Part shown: positions 33,324-42,391 of the stretch, in pieces | Numbering within the stretch: position 1 is the stretch's first letter | Layout of the letters: each line of letters opens with the position of its first letter | Assembly: GCA_023248495.1 (NCBI GenBank) | Contig: JAHFEK010000015.1 | Coordinates: forward strand, 1 to 53,871 | Length of the DNA stretch: 53,871 nucleotides | Source: Nitrospinales bacterium | GTDB taxonomy: Bacteria > Nitrospinota_A > UBA7883 > JACRGQ01 | Reading direction: 5' to 3' | Notes under the pieces: model-generated | What the model was told of the DNA's origin: nothing | Databases searched by the model: none | What the model saw: only the letters and a program-made list of their open reading frames with translations | Made by a program: the position numbers and the translations under genes

Positions 33324-34118
33324 TCACCCCCCCTGGATCACGAGGCGGCTCTTCGCGGCGTTCCAGAAGAGCAGGCTCGCCGCTCCCATAATGCCCACCC
33401 AGGCCGCCTGTTCGGTGAGCATGACGAGCGCCCGTTCCGGCGTGGCGTGGCCGATCAGTATGGCGGCGGGGGTGTAGAAGATGTGTTGAAACGGCAGCAG
33501 CGCGAGGAACGGCTTCATGGAGGCCGGGAAAAGATCCACCGGTATCACGCTTCCCCCCAGCAGGTTCAGCAGGCCGTATTTCATCAGTTGGAAGGGGAAT
33601 ACCTCGATGATCCAAAAGGCGATCAGCCCGAAGAGGTAGTTGAGCATGAAAAGAATGAGGTAGCCCATCACGAGCGAAAGAAGGCCCAGCGCCGTTCCCC
33701 GCGCGGTGAACGGAATGTCGACCTTGAAAAGGAAGATGGAGAAAATAAGGATCGGCACGCCCCGCGCCAAGGTGTGAAAGGCGGAAAAGCCGGCGCACTG
33801 CGCCATGTTCATCATAAAAAAGGAGACGGGGCGGATGAGGTCGGTCGCGATGGATCCGTCGCGCACTTTTATCGCAATGGTGGTGTCGTCCATCGAAAAC
33901 GAAATCCGTATCGCCATCGCCATTATCGCGTATGCCGTGATGCCGGCGGCGCTGAAGCCGCCCGCGCCCGCTCCCTGCGCGTAGAGCGCCCGCCAGAGCG
34001 CGGTGAAGACGAAGATATACAGAAAGCCGTTGAGCACCGCCATGAAGTAGTCGAAGCGGTAGGTAATCTCCTTCTGGAACGACACGGCGGCGAACTTGCC
34101 GAATACCGCGAGGTTCAT
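33324..34118 (-). CDS. ABC-2 family permease, subunit 1
   Basis: About 264 residues with six helices. Start ATG 34118 overlaps the ATPase stop codon (ATGA); the frame is open further upstream but inside the ATPase gene. Features: FQKEITYRFDYFMAVLNGFLYIFVFTALWRALY at the N-terminus, VRDGSIATDLIRPVSFFMM in the cytoplasmic loop, and a GGSVIPVDLFP segment near helix 5. Forms the membrane part of the exporter with the downstream permease. Confidence 0.88.
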   Translation of the reverse strand: MNLAVFGKFAAVSFQKEITYRFDYFMAVLNGFLYIFVFTALWRALYAQGAGAGGFSAAGITAYAIMAMAIRISFSMDDTTIAIKVRDGSIATDLIRPVSFFMMNMAQCAGFSAFHTLARGVPILIFSIFLFKVDIPFTARGTALGLLSLVMGYLILFMLNYLFGLIAFWIIEVFPFQLMKYGLLNLLGGSVIPVDLFPASMKPFLALLPFQHIFYTPAAILIGHATPERALVMLTEQAAWVGIMGAASLLFWNAAKSRLVIQGG

Positions 34119-35140
34119 TTCGCCGCTTTCTCCACCGGCGCGTAACCGGGGAGCGCCGCCGTTTTTTCGTAGATGGAGCGGATGATAATCTCCACCGAAG
34201 GCTCCCGCACCGAAAGGTCTTTCACCGGGTAGAGGCTCGCCAGTTTGCCGATGGCCAGCGCCAGCCCGGATGAATCGTGCGCGTGGCGCAACCACATCTT
34301 CTTCCCTTCGCGCCGTATCGGCTCCAGTTCCGGCACCAGCGGGAGCGATGCCAGCTCGCTTTCGAAATCGACCTCGATGATCTTATCGTGCGGAAATCTT
34401 TTTTTCAGCTCTTCGGTGGGGCCGTCATGGATGACGCGCCCCTTGTCCAGGATGATGAGCCGCTTGCAGAGCTGTTCGATGTCGTTCATGTCGTGCGTGG
34501 TGAGGATGATGGTGGTGCCGTCCTTTCCGTTCAGTTCCCGCAGGAAGGAACGGATATTCTCCTTCGCCAGCACGTCGAGGCCGATAGTCGGCTCGTCCAG
34601 AAAGAGCACCGTGGGGCGATGGACGAGCGACGCGGCGATGTCGCACCGCATCCGCTGGCCCAGCGAGAGCTTCCGCACCGGCATCTCCATCAGGCCGTCG
34701 AGGCCCAACCCCTTTGTGAGGCGCGCCATCATGGCGTCGAAGTCCCCTTTCGACACGCGGTAGATCACCCGGAGGATTTCAAAACTCTCGCGCACCGGCA
34801 GATCCCACCACAGCTGCGTCCGTTGGCCGAATACCACGCCGATGTTTTTGCTGTTGTCCCGCCGGTTTTCGTAGGGCACCACGCCGTTCACCCGCGCCAC
34901 GCCGCCGGTGGGGACGAGGATGCCGGTGAGGATTTTTATGGTGGTGCTTTTTCCCGCGCCGTTCTCGCCCACGTAGCCGACGAACTCGCCCTGCCGGATG
35001 CCAAAGCTGACGTTCTCCACAGCGTGGACGATCCGTTTTTTCGTGCTGAAAAGCGCTTTTACCGCGCCTAGCAGCCCTTTGCCCGATTCGTTTACCGTGA
35101 AAGTCTTGACGAGGTTTTGCGCTTCAATGGTGTATGCCAT
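34115..35140 (-). CDS. ABC exporter ATP-binding protein
   Basis: About 341 residues. Walker A GENGAGKST, Q-loop FGQRTQLWWDLPV, signature LSLGQRMR, Walker B VLFLDEPTIGLD and H-loop TTHDMND are all intact. The N-terminus has the VENVSFGIRQGEFVGYVG start of the large ABC-2 exporter ATPases (those paired with DUF990-type permeases). ATG 35140 is chosen over in-frame TTG 35158. It is first in a three-gene exporter operon with both permeases. Substrate is not predictable. Confidence 0.92.
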   Translation of the reverse strand: MAYTIEAQNLVKTFTVNESGKGLLGAVKALFSTKKRIVHAVENVSFGIRQGEFVGYVGENGAGKSTTIKILTGILVPTGGVARVNGVVPYENRRDNSKNIGVVFGQRTQLWWDLPVRESFEILRVIYRVSKGDFDAMMARLTKGLGLDGLMEMPVRKLSLGQRMRCDIAASLVHRPTVLFLDEPTIGLDVLAKENIRSFLRELNGKDGTTIILTTHDMNDIEQLCKRLIILDKGRVIHDGPTEELKKRFPHDKIIEVDFESELASLPLVPELEPIRREGKKMWLRHAHDSSGLALAIGKLASLYPVKDLSVREPSVEIIIRSIYEKTAALPGYAPVEKAAK

Positions 35141-35204
35141 GCCCAGATGATACCGCAATTTAACGCCGGTTGCCTCGCGCGCAATAGGGGCTTACAATAC
35201 GGGT

Positions 35205-35420
35205 ATGGCAACAGAGAGTGTGGCGAAGGCACAGGCGGCCGGTGGCGTGTATCCCGTCAGAAAAAAAGCGGAGCCGCCCCCCGGCAATGAATCCACGGGC
35301 CCAACGGCTGGCGAGGCGATGGAGGCCGGTTCTAAAGGCAGGGCGGTGGATAACAAAAGAAAAGGGCCGGCGGAAGCGGGCATGACCGGCAAAGGCGGAA
35401 AGATCAACGCGCAGGCCTGA
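35205..35420 (+). CDS. small disordered protein, doubtful
   Basis: A 71-residue frame rich in Gly, Ala, Lys and Glu with no hydrophobic core (MATESVAKAQAAGGVYPVRK..., ending GGKINAQA). It would be followed after 21 bases by trmN6 in the same direction. An ordinary low-complexity frame in G+C-rich DNA could look the same, so it is a weak call. Confidence 0.35.
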   Translation: MATESVAKAQAAGGVYPVRKKAEPPPGNESTGPTAGEAMEAGSKGRAVDNKRKGPAEAGMTGKGGKINAQA

Positions 35421-35441
35421 CCGGCGCGGATCAGTACCACG

Positions 35442-36137
35442 GTGGCCGATAACCTTACCCAGCCCGCGACGGGCTACCGCTATTCACTCGACCCATTTCT
35501 GCTGGCGGATTTTGTTACGTCATGCGTCCCCCCCTCCAAAGTTTCCCGCGCCGTGGATCTCGGCACGGGGAACGGAATCCTCGTCGCGCTGTTGGCGAAA
35601 AGCTATCCCGCAACGCCGTTCGTTGGCATTGATATAAGGAAGAGCGGCCTTTCACACGCGCGCGGCAACGCGCCGCACGCGCTTTTCATCAACGCCGATA
35701 TCCGCGCGGCGGGTGCGCTATTTCCTCCCGGCGCATTCGGCTTGGCGGTGAGCAATCCGCCATACCGCAAAGCGGGGGATGGCCGAACGAACCCGGACAT
35801 CGACAAAGCGGTGGCGCGGCATGAGGTGGCGCTCACGCTGGATGAGCTTATTTCATCCGCGTACTGCCTTCTGCGCGATGGCGGCGTGTTCTGTGTTGTC
35901 CATCTGGCGGAGCGGAGCGCCGAGCTGATGCACTTCCTCCATCAGCGTGACTTTGCGCCGCGTACCGTGCGATACGCGCAAAGCCGCGAAGGGGACGATG
36001 CGTTTCTGGTGTTGGTCGAGGCGGTGAAGGGGGGCCGCAACCGGGTAGCGGTGAAACCGCCGTTGGTGGTCTACGCCTCCGATGGCGCCTATACCGCCGC
36101 GATGACCGCCATCTACGGGAAATTTGATGCCCTCTGA
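35442..36137 (+). CDS. trmN6: tRNA1(Val) (adenine-37-N6)-methyltransferase-like
   Basis: A 231-residue SAM-dependent methyltransferase, GTG start. The SAM motif is DLGTGNG (39-45), and NPPY (105-108) marks N6-adenine methylation. NPPYRKAGDGRTNPD followed by ARHE and LTLDELI is characteristic of the YfiC/TrmN6 group. Followed by miaA, another tRNA A37 modifier; the two genes overlap by 11 bases. Confidence 0.85.
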   Translation: MADNLTQPATGYRYSLDPFLLADFVTSCVPPSKVSRAVDLGTGNGILVALLAKSYPATPFVGIDIRKSGLSHARGNAPHALFINADIRAAGALFPPGAFGLAVSNPPYRKAGDGRTNPDIDKAVARHEVALTLDELISSAYCLLRDGGVFCVVHLAERSAELMHFLHQRDFAPRTVRYAQSREGDDAFLVLVEAVKGGRNRVAVKPPLVVYASDGAYTAAMTAIYGKFDAL

Positions 36138-37035
36138 GCCAAAACCGCGCCTGCTCATTATCGGTGGCCCCACCGGCGCGGGAAAAAGCGCCATCGCCGT
36201 GGAAGCCGCGCGCCTGCTGGACGGCGAGATCGTCAGCGCCGACTCGGTGCAGGTGTACCGCCATTGCGACATCGGCAGCGCCAAGCCGGACGTGGAAATG
36301 CGCCGCGCCGTGCCGCACCATTTGATAGACGTGGTGGAGCCGGATCAGCCATTCACCCTCGCCGATTTTCGCGCGGCCGCCGCCGATGCCATCGACGGGA
36401 TCGTGGCGCGCGGCAAAACGCCGATCATCTGCGGCGGCACCGGGCTGTATATCAAGGCGCTGCTGGAGGGGCTGCGGGGCGGCGCGCAATCCGATCCCGA
36501 AATGCGGGAAGAGCTTCTGCGGATGCCGCTGCCGCGGCTCTATGCGCGTTTGCAAACGCTGGATCCCGCGCGCGCCGCCATGTTGCATCCCAATGACCGG
36601 CACCGCATCCTCCGCGGTATCGAAAACGCGCTGCTGCCGAAAGATGACGCGCTCCCCGCATTCCCCGCGTACGATTTTGTTTTCTTTATCATCACCGCGC
36701 CGCGCGGTATCATTTACCAAAGAATTGAAGAGCGGGTGGACGCGATGTTGACGCGCGGCCTGGTGGATGAAACCAAAGCGTTGTTGGCGCGTTATGCGGC
36801 GGACTGCAAACCATTGATGAGCGTCGGCTACCGGCAGGCGGCGTTGCATCTGCGTGGCGCGTTGGACATGGCGCGGTTGCCGGCCGAAATTAAAAAGGCG
36901 ACGCGCCACTACGCCAAACGGCAGATTACCTGGTTTTCCGCCGTGCGCGGGGGAATATGGATAAACGCCGATACGCTGAAAACCGGCGGCGCGGCGGCAT
37001 TTATCGCGGATTACTTTAAAGGATTATTAGAATGA
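36127..37035 (+). CDS. miaA: tRNA dimethylallyltransferase
   Basis: About 302 residues. P-loop GGPTGAGKS near residue 13, EIVSADSVQVYRHCDIGSAKP, PHHLIDVVEP and CGGTGLYIKALLEGL are MiaA blocks. It transfers a dimethylallyl group to A37 of tRNAs reading UNN codons. ATG 36127 is chosen over the adjacent TTG 36124. Overlaps trmN6 by 11 bases and the Slt gene by four (ATGA), so three genes are tightly coupled. Confidence 0.95.
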   Translation: MPSEPKPRLLIIGGPTGAGKSAIAVEAARLLDGEIVSADSVQVYRHCDIGSAKPDVEMRRAVPHHLIDVVEPDQPFTLADFRAAAADAIDGIVARGKTPIICGGTGLYIKALLEGLRGGAQSDPEMREELLRMPLPRLYARLQTLDPARAAMLHPNDRHRILRGIENALLPKDDALPAFPAYDFVFFIITAPRGIIYQRIEERVDAMLTRGLVDETKALLARYAADCKPLMSVGYRQAALHLRGALDMARLPAEIKKATRHYAKRQITWFSAVRGGIWINADTLKTGGAAAFIADYFKGLLE

Positions 37036-39353
37036 GACGGTGGGGGATATTCTTGTTCGTGGCGGCCCTGGCGTTCGCTCCGGCCGCGCGGGCGCAGTCG
37101 CCGGCCGATACCGAGATGCCGGATTCCCAGCCGCAGACACCTGTCCCCGGCGCCCAGGAAATTCAGGTTTTCCCCGAGGTAGGCGCCGTAGTCGCCGCAA
37201 AACCATCCAATGGCGCACAGCCCCCTTCATTGGAAAAGGCGGGACGGCTGGCGAAGAAAAAGGATTTTTCACGGGCGATTGAGACGCTTGACGCCTTGTC
37301 TCCCACGGAAGAGGCCGCGGACAAAATAGCGCGCGCCTACATTCGCGGCTTGGCCGTCAAGGAGCTGCAACAGCCCGCCGAAGCAATCCCGCTTCTGCGC
37401 GAGGCGGCCCTCGATCCGTTGCTGGGGGACTGGGCGTTATGGAATGCCATGGAGGCGTATGCCGCCACCGGCCAGTCCGCGCATGTTATTGTGGCGGCGG
37501 ACGAACTTCGCGCGCGCTTTCCCTATTCGCCGCTGGCGGAAGGAACCGCGTTAATGAAGGCCAAGGCATTGATGGACACCGGCCTATACGCCAAGGCGGA
37601 GATACTGCTCAAAGAGCGGCCCGCGAAAGCATGGAAGACGCCCGAACGGGTGTACCAGCTTTTAGCGCAGTGCATGGAGGCGGAGGGGAAGATTACGGAA
37701 GCCCACGCCGCGTGGTCGGAGATATGGTTCGAGTATCCGGCGGCGCCATTTGCCGCCGACGCGAAGATACAGATGGATCGGCTTAAAAAATCGGGCCACG
37801 GGGTTTTCCCTCCCGCGCCCGCGGGCAGGAAGCTGGCGCGGGCGGCGGCGTTAATGCAGAACCGTCTGTACAAGGACGCCGCAGCCTACATAGGCGGCCT
37901 TGATAAAAGCAGCTACACACCTGGACACCGCGCCGAACTTTATTTACACGCCGGGCGGGCGATGGAGCGTCTGGGAAACAAGGATGGCGCCGTGGAGGCC
38001 TACAACCACGCGGCCCGCGCCGCCGGGCCCAAGCTGCGCGGCGAGGCGCTTTACCGCGCCGCGCGGATCAGCTGGAACCGCGACGAAAACGCCAAAACCG
38101 CCGAGCTGCTCAATAAAATACTGAAGGATTCCCCCTATGCGGATGTCGCCGCGCCAGCCGTCTACATGTTGGGTCGGTTGGACGAAACCGCCGGCCGCCG
38201 CGCCGAGGCGATAAAGAAATTCGAGCGGGTAGCGGCGGTGTATCCCGCCTCGCCCTCGGCGGAAATGGCGTTGTGGTATGCCGGTTGGCTCCACTATATG
38301 GATGGCGATTTCGCCGCGGCGGAAACGGCGTTTCAACGGCTGGCGGACCGTGACGAGAATTCCATCGCCGCGCCGATGGCGCTGTATTGGATTATCCGTT
38401 CGCGGCAGATCCGGGGGATCGACGTTTCCGCGCCGCTGGAGCGGCTTCTAAAAAAGTACCCTTTGTCGTATTACACGCTTCTGGCGAATGGCGGCGGTAT
38501 CAGCTACCGGCTTCCGGAGGAACTCCCCGCGCCACCCGGCGGGGGGCTGGCTGAAACCGCCTCCGCCCGCATCTGCGACGGAATGGCCCGGTTTGCGCAA
38601 AAGCCGCCGTTATCACCCAAGGGGGAGTGGGCGTATGGCGCGGCGGTGGCATGGCTCCGGCTCGGCTTCACCGGCCGCGCGCGCGACCTGCTGGATATAG
38701 TGGCGGCCGAGACCCCCTTCCGGCGGGAAACCCGCACCTGGCTGGCGGTTCAGTACTATGGCGCGGAGTGCTACCAGTGCGTGTTCCGCGAGGCGGATAC
38801 CATCCTGAAAGAAAGCCTTGAGCAGGACTATCTCGATTTTCTTTCGCTCCTCATTTTTCCCGTTGCATACTGGCGCGCCGTGGCCGATGAGGCCGCGCTC
38901 AATAAAATCGACCCGTTCCTTATCCTATCCGTTATCCGGCAGGAGAGCATTTTTGATCCGGACATCGTTTCCATCGCCGACGCGCGGGGACTGATGCAGG
39001 TCATCCCGCCGACCGCCGCGCGGATGGCGCGCGAACTGGGCATCGAATCCTTTACGTCCGACCAGCTTCAGATACCGGAGCGGAATATCGCCATTGGCGC
39101 CCGCTACTTGGCGGCCCTCGTGAAAAACGAAAAAGGGGATTTGCCGCTGGCGTTGGCCACCTACAACGCGGGGCCCAATCCGGTGGCCAAATGGAAAGGC
39201 CGCTTCCCGATGGAGGATGCCGCCGTTTTCATTGAAAGAATCCCATACACTGAAACGCGGGAATATGTTAAAAAAGTTCTGCGCAATTACGGCTTTTACC
39301 GAAAAGTTTATTTGGAACAATTGAGCGGCGCGCGGGTGTCTGGCACCCCCTAG
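37032..39353 (+). CDS. slt: soluble lytic murein transglycosylase with TPR-like repeats
   Basis: A 773-residue periplasmic protein: signal peptide (MRRWGIFLFVAALAFAPAARA), a helical repeat region over about residues 65-480 with TPR-like units (for example AEGTALMKAKALMDTGLYAKAE and AVYMLGRLDETAGRRAEAIKKFERVAAVYPASP), and a C-terminal SLT domain. The catalytic glutamate is Glu 638 in VIRQESIFDP, followed by ADARGLMQVIPPTAARMA and LATYNAGPNPV. It cleaves peptidoglycan glycan strands leaving anhydro-muropeptides. Overlaps miaA by four bases. Confidence 0.93.
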   Translation: MRRWGIFLFVAALAFAPAARAQSPADTEMPDSQPQTPVPGAQEIQVFPEVGAVVAAKPSNGAQPPSLEKAGRLAKKKDFSRAIETLDALSPTEEAADKIARAYIRGLAVKELQQPAEAIPLLREAALDPLLGDWALWNAMEAYAATGQSAHVIVAADELRARFPYSPLAEGTALMKAKALMDTGLYAKAEILLKERPAKAWKTPERVYQLLAQCMEAEGKITEAHAAWSEIWFEYPAAPFAADAKIQMDRLKKSGHGVFPPAPAGRKLARAAALMQNRLYKDAAAYIGGLDKSSYTPGHRAELYLHAGRAMERLGNKDGAVEAYNHAARAAGPKLRGEALYRAARISWNRDENAKTAELLNKILKDSPYADVAAPAVYMLGRLDETAGRRAEAIKKFERVAAVYPASPSAEMALWYAGWLHYMDGDFAAAETAFQRLADRDENSIAAPMALYWIIRSRQIRGIDVSAPLERLLKKYPLSYYTLLANGGGISYRLPEELPAPPGGGLAETASARICDGMARFAQKPPLSPKGEWAYGAAVAWLRLGFTGRARDLLDIVAAETPFRRETRTWLAVQYYGAECYQCVFREADTILKESLEQDYLDFLSLLIFPVAYWRAVADEAALNKIDPFLILSVIRQESIFDPDIVSIADARGLMQVIPPTAARMARELGIESFTSDQLQIPERNIAIGARYLAALVKNEKGDLPLALATYNAGPNPVAKWKGRFPMEDAAVFIERIPYTETREYVKKVLRNYGFYRKVYLEQLSGARVSGTP

Positions 39354-39374
39354 CCGCCAACCGGAAAGGAAGAT

Positions 39375-40955
39375 ATGTTCGACGCCGTTATACGGAACGC
39401 CACCCTTCACGGACTCGAGGGGAACCGTTCCGCCGCCGCCGACCTCGGTATCAAAGACGGGCGGATCGCCAAGATCGGCGATATCGCCGAAAAAGGCGCG
39501 GTGGAAGTGGATGGCCGCGGCTATTGCGCGCTTCCCGGTTTTGTCGACGTCCATTCGCACTCGGACTACTACCTGCTCATCGATCCCGCCGCTGAAGGAA
39601 AACTGCGGCAAGGGGTGACCAGCGAGGTGGGGGGCAATTGCGGATACAGCTCCGCCCCCATCGGCGGCGACATCCTCCGCGTACGCGGCGAGGCGTACAA
39701 AGAGCAGTTCGGCCTCACGCTGGATTGGAAAGACTTTGACGAATACTGGCAACGGCTGGCGCTGAAGAAAAGTTCGGTCAACTATGTTGGCCTCATCGGC
39801 TATAACACCCTGCGCGCTTCGGTGCTCGGCAGCAAGGACGTGCCGGCCACGGGCGGGGGGAAGGAGACCATGAAGCGGATGATCCGCGAGAACATGGCGC
39901 AGGGGGCGGGGGGCATGAGCGTTGGCCTCGTCTATCCTCCGGCCTGTTTCGCCACCAAGGAAGAGATGGTGGAGATGGTGGCGGAAGTGGCAGACGCGGG
40001 AAAACTTTTCACCACGCACATCCGCTCCGAGGGGCCGCGCCTCGTGGAATCCATCGATGAGGTAATCGATATCGCCCGCCGCACCGGCGTGAAGCTCCAG
40101 ATATCGCACCTTAAAACCGCCGGCAAGGACAATTGGCACAAGCTGGATACCGTATTCAACATGATAGAGTCCGCCCGCGCGGAAGGGGTGGACATCGAAT
40201 GCGACCGCTATCCCTACATCGCCAGCAACACCGGCTTGCAGGTGGTGCTGCCCGACTGGGCGTTCGACGGCGGGCGCGACGGCACCATCGCCTTCCTTAA
40301 AGATCCCGCTGCGCGCGGCAAGATGCGCGCTGAAATTCTTGCCAATCATCCGGAGCCGGAATACTGGGACTCCGTGATGGTCTCGCAAGTGGCCACGTCG
40401 AAGAATTACGATATGCAGGGGATGTCCGTGGCGCGGGGAGCCGAAAGAACCGGAAAAAATCCGGTCGATTTCGTCTTCGACATCTTGCTGGAGGAAAAGA
40501 CCGAGGTCGAAGCGATCTATTTTTGCATGAACGATACAAACATGGACCGTATCCTGACCAAGGACTACGTGATGGTCGGCTCGGATGCCGGCGCGCGTTC
40601 CGTCGGCGGCCCGCTTGGCATCGGGCGGCCGCACCCGCGCACCTTCGGCACCTTTCCGCGTTTTTTTGCCGAGTACGTGTACGGGCGGAAGCTCGTGTCG
40701 ATGAAGGAGGCGGTCATGAAAACCAGCACGATGGCATGCCGCCGCTTCGGCCTCGCGGGGCGCGGCGAGCTGCGCGAAGGCTTTTGGGCGGACATCGTGA
40801 TGTTCCGCCCGGAAACAATCGCCGATACCACAACGTACGAAAATCCGCTCTCGTACCCGAAAGGGGTCGACTATGTGTTCGTCAACGGCGCGCTCTCCAT
40901 CAACAAGGGGGAGTATACCGGCGCACTCGCCGGCAGGGGCCTGAAAATACATTGA
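39375..40955 (+). CDS. N-acyl-D-amino-acid deacylase-type amidohydrolase
   Basis: A 526-residue metal-dependent hydrolase. The HxH zinc motif is VDVHSHSD with GNCG later (VGGNCGYSSAP), as in D-aminoacylases. FTTHIRSEG, ISHLKTAGK and GSDAGARS supply further metal and substrate residues, and the ending LREGFWADIVMFRPETIAD is typical of amidohydrolase C-termini. It likely frees D-amino acids or processes N-acyl-D-glutamate-like compounds, perhaps from peptidoglycan recycling given the Slt gene upstream, which is an inference. Its TGA overlaps the next gene's TTG. Confidence 0.88.
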   Translation: MFDAVIRNATLHGLEGNRSAAADLGIKDGRIAKIGDIAEKGAVEVDGRGYCALPGFVDVHSHSDYYLLIDPAAEGKLRQGVTSEVGGNCGYSSAPIGGDILRVRGEAYKEQFGLTLDWKDFDEYWQRLALKKSSVNYVGLIGYNTLRASVLGSKDVPATGGGKETMKRMIRENMAQGAGGMSVGLVYPPACFATKEEMVEMVAEVADAGKLFTTHIRSEGPRLVESIDEVIDIARRTGVKLQISHLKTAGKDNWHKLDTVFNMIESARAEGVDIECDRYPYIASNTGLQVVLPDWAFDGGRDGTIAFLKDPAARGKMRAEILANHPEPEYWDSVMVSQVATSKNYDMQGMSVARGAERTGKNPVDFVFDILLEEKTEVEAIYFCMNDTNMDRILTKDYVMVGSDAGARSVGGPLGIGRPHPRTFGTFPRFFAEYVYGRKLVSMKEAVMKTSTMACRRFGLAGRGELREGFWADIVMFRPETIADTTTYENPLSYPKGVDYVFVNGALSINKGEYTGALAGRGLKIH

Positions 40956-41857
40956 ACGAGCGGCGGCTCTATGAGGTAAAGCAGGCTACCATCGCCCTGT
41001 TGTCGGAACGGTGGGAACATAACTACATGCTCAACCGGGGCGCCATCGCCGCCCTTCCGGGCGTGGCGAAACTCTTTGGGCGTTTCGCGGGCGTTCCCGC
41101 GGTGCTGGCGGGGGCCGGTCCGTCATTGGATCGCAACGTCCGCCTGCTGGCGGCGGCGCGGGGGAAAAGCGTTATCGTCGCCTGCGACGCGGCGCTAAAA
41201 CCGCTGGTGGCGCATGGCATGGTTCCCGATATCGTGGTGAACCTTGATCCGCAGCTCTACACAACCAATTTTTTCGAGGGGGTCGACACGAAAGGCCTCA
41301 CCCTTATTGCTCCCACCATCGTCCATCCATCGGTACGCGATCAGTGGAAGGGGCCATTCTTTTTTTACAACAAACACGCGCCCGACATCCCGATGTTGGC
41401 CAAAATATCCCTCAACCATCCGCAGGTGGGGGCGCTGATACCGGGCGGTTCCGTTCTCTCCGTGGCGTATGACCTGGCCTTTAAAAGCGGGGCCGACCCC
41501 ATAGCGTTCATCGGGCAGGATCTCGGCTACCCCAGCGGCAACGCCTATGCCGCCGACACCCACTTTGATTCTTTTGCCGCCGAATCGATATTCGACCAGC
41601 CGGGGGATACGATCGTGGAGGAGCGCGATCTCTTCGGGCGGCCGCTCAAAACGCAAAAATCGATGGCCGTCACGAAACAGTGGTTTGGGTGGGCCTTCAC
41701 CACATGGCAGCCGGAGTTGAAGCGGCGCATCTTCAATTGCAGCGAAGCGGGGATTTTAACCAACTGCCCGCTGATGACGTTCGGGGAGTTTGTATCGCGA
41801 TTTTGCCGAAAAGGGGTGAACGTGGCGTGGATCATTAAAAAAGCCGCCAAAAGCTGA
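40952..41857 (+). CDS. DUF115 (Maf/6-hydroxymethylpterin pyrophosphokinase-like) protein
   Basis: About 301 residues, if it begins at TTG 40952 that overlaps the previous TGA (TTGA); ATG near 41027 is an alternative. The conserved domain begins VPAVLAGAGPSLDRNVRLL, then VIVACDAALKPLVAHGMVPDIVVNLDPQ and DPIAFIGQDLGYPSGNAYA, as in the DUF115 family, which includes the flagellin glycosyltransferase Maf proteins. In flagellated bacteria such proteins often attach nonulosonic acids to flagellin. The short size and lack of flagellin genes nearby leave the role open. Confidence 0.8.
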   Translation: MNERRLYEVKQATIALLSERWEHNYMLNRGAIAALPGVAKLFGRFAGVPAVLAGAGPSLDRNVRLLAAARGKSVIVACDAALKPLVAHGMVPDIVVNLDPQLYTTNFFEGVDTKGLTLIAPTIVHPSVRDQWKGPFFFYNKHAPDIPMLAKISLNHPQVGALIPGGSVLSVAYDLAFKSGADPIAFIGQDLGYPSGNAYAADTHFDSFAAESIFDQPGDTIVEERDLFGRPLKTQKSMAVTKQWFGWAFTTWQPELKRRIFNCSEAGILTNCPLMTFGEFVSRFCRKGVNVAWIIKKAAKS

Positions 41858-41888
41858 TTTTCAGTCTATTCTACACGTATATTGAATA

Positions 41889-41903
41889 GCGATATATTAT
41901 CGC
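41889..41903. promoter_or_regulatory. GCGATA-TAT-TATCGC inverted repeat upstream of hemerythrin
   Basis: A 6-bp perfect inverted repeat with a 3-base centre sits about 90 bases before the bacteriohemerythrin start, in the 135-base A+T-richer gap after the DUF115 gene. It could be an operator. No regulator gene is nearby to name. Confidence 0.35.
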
Positions 41904-41992
41904 GATGCAATGACGTGAAAAAATAAGTTCTTTCGGTTGTTATGCCGGGCTGAGCGGGGCTTCATGGAATTGGGTGACGGAGGAATCGTTTC

Positions 41993-42391
41993 TTGGAAAA
42001 ACTTACATGGCATTCGGGTTTAGCCACGGGACAGGAAAAAATTGATAATCAGCACCGGCATTTTATCGAGTTGATAAATACATTGGGAGACGACCTGAAT
42101 CGGAGCGATGACAAGGAGCACCAAAAGAATTTATTATGGGAGCTTAAAAAATACGCGGATTTTCATTTTCAGTCCGAAGAAAACATCATGTATACGGCGG
42201 GCGTGGTGGATTACGATTTGCACAAGATTATGCACACTCAGTTGTCCAACGAGTTGGGCCATAAAATCAAAAGCTGCATTTGGGGGGTGGATTCTCCGCA
42301 ACAAGTCATCGAATTTCTGATTGGGTGGTTTTGGCATCACACGCTGGAAGAAGACGCCAAATCATGGGCTAATCACCGGGGAAAGCTTTGA
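41993..42391 (+). CDS. bacteriohemerythrin 1
   Basis: A 132-residue non-heme di-iron oxygen-binding protein. All iron ligands are present: His 21, His 58, Glu 62, His 77, His 81, His 115 (or 116) and Asp 121. TTG start with GGAGG 8 bases before. It carries or senses O2 (or NO) in the cytoplasm; no transmembrane helix or signalling domain is fused. Its stop overlaps the next gene's TTG start (TTGA), so it is coupled with the heme-type membrane protein that follows. Confidence 0.94.
   Translation: MEKLTWHSGLATGQEKIDNQHRHFIELINTLGDDLNRSDDKEHQKNLLWELKKYADFHFQSEENIMYTAGVVDYDLHKIMHTQLSNELGHKIKSCIWGVDSPQQVIEFLIGWFWHHTLEEDAKSWANHRGKL

Noticed and set aside
38925-40952. 675-codon frame opposite the Slt and amidohydrolase genes
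   Set aside because: Long only because the opposite strand is G+C-rich coding DNA; spans two real genes and shows no domain.
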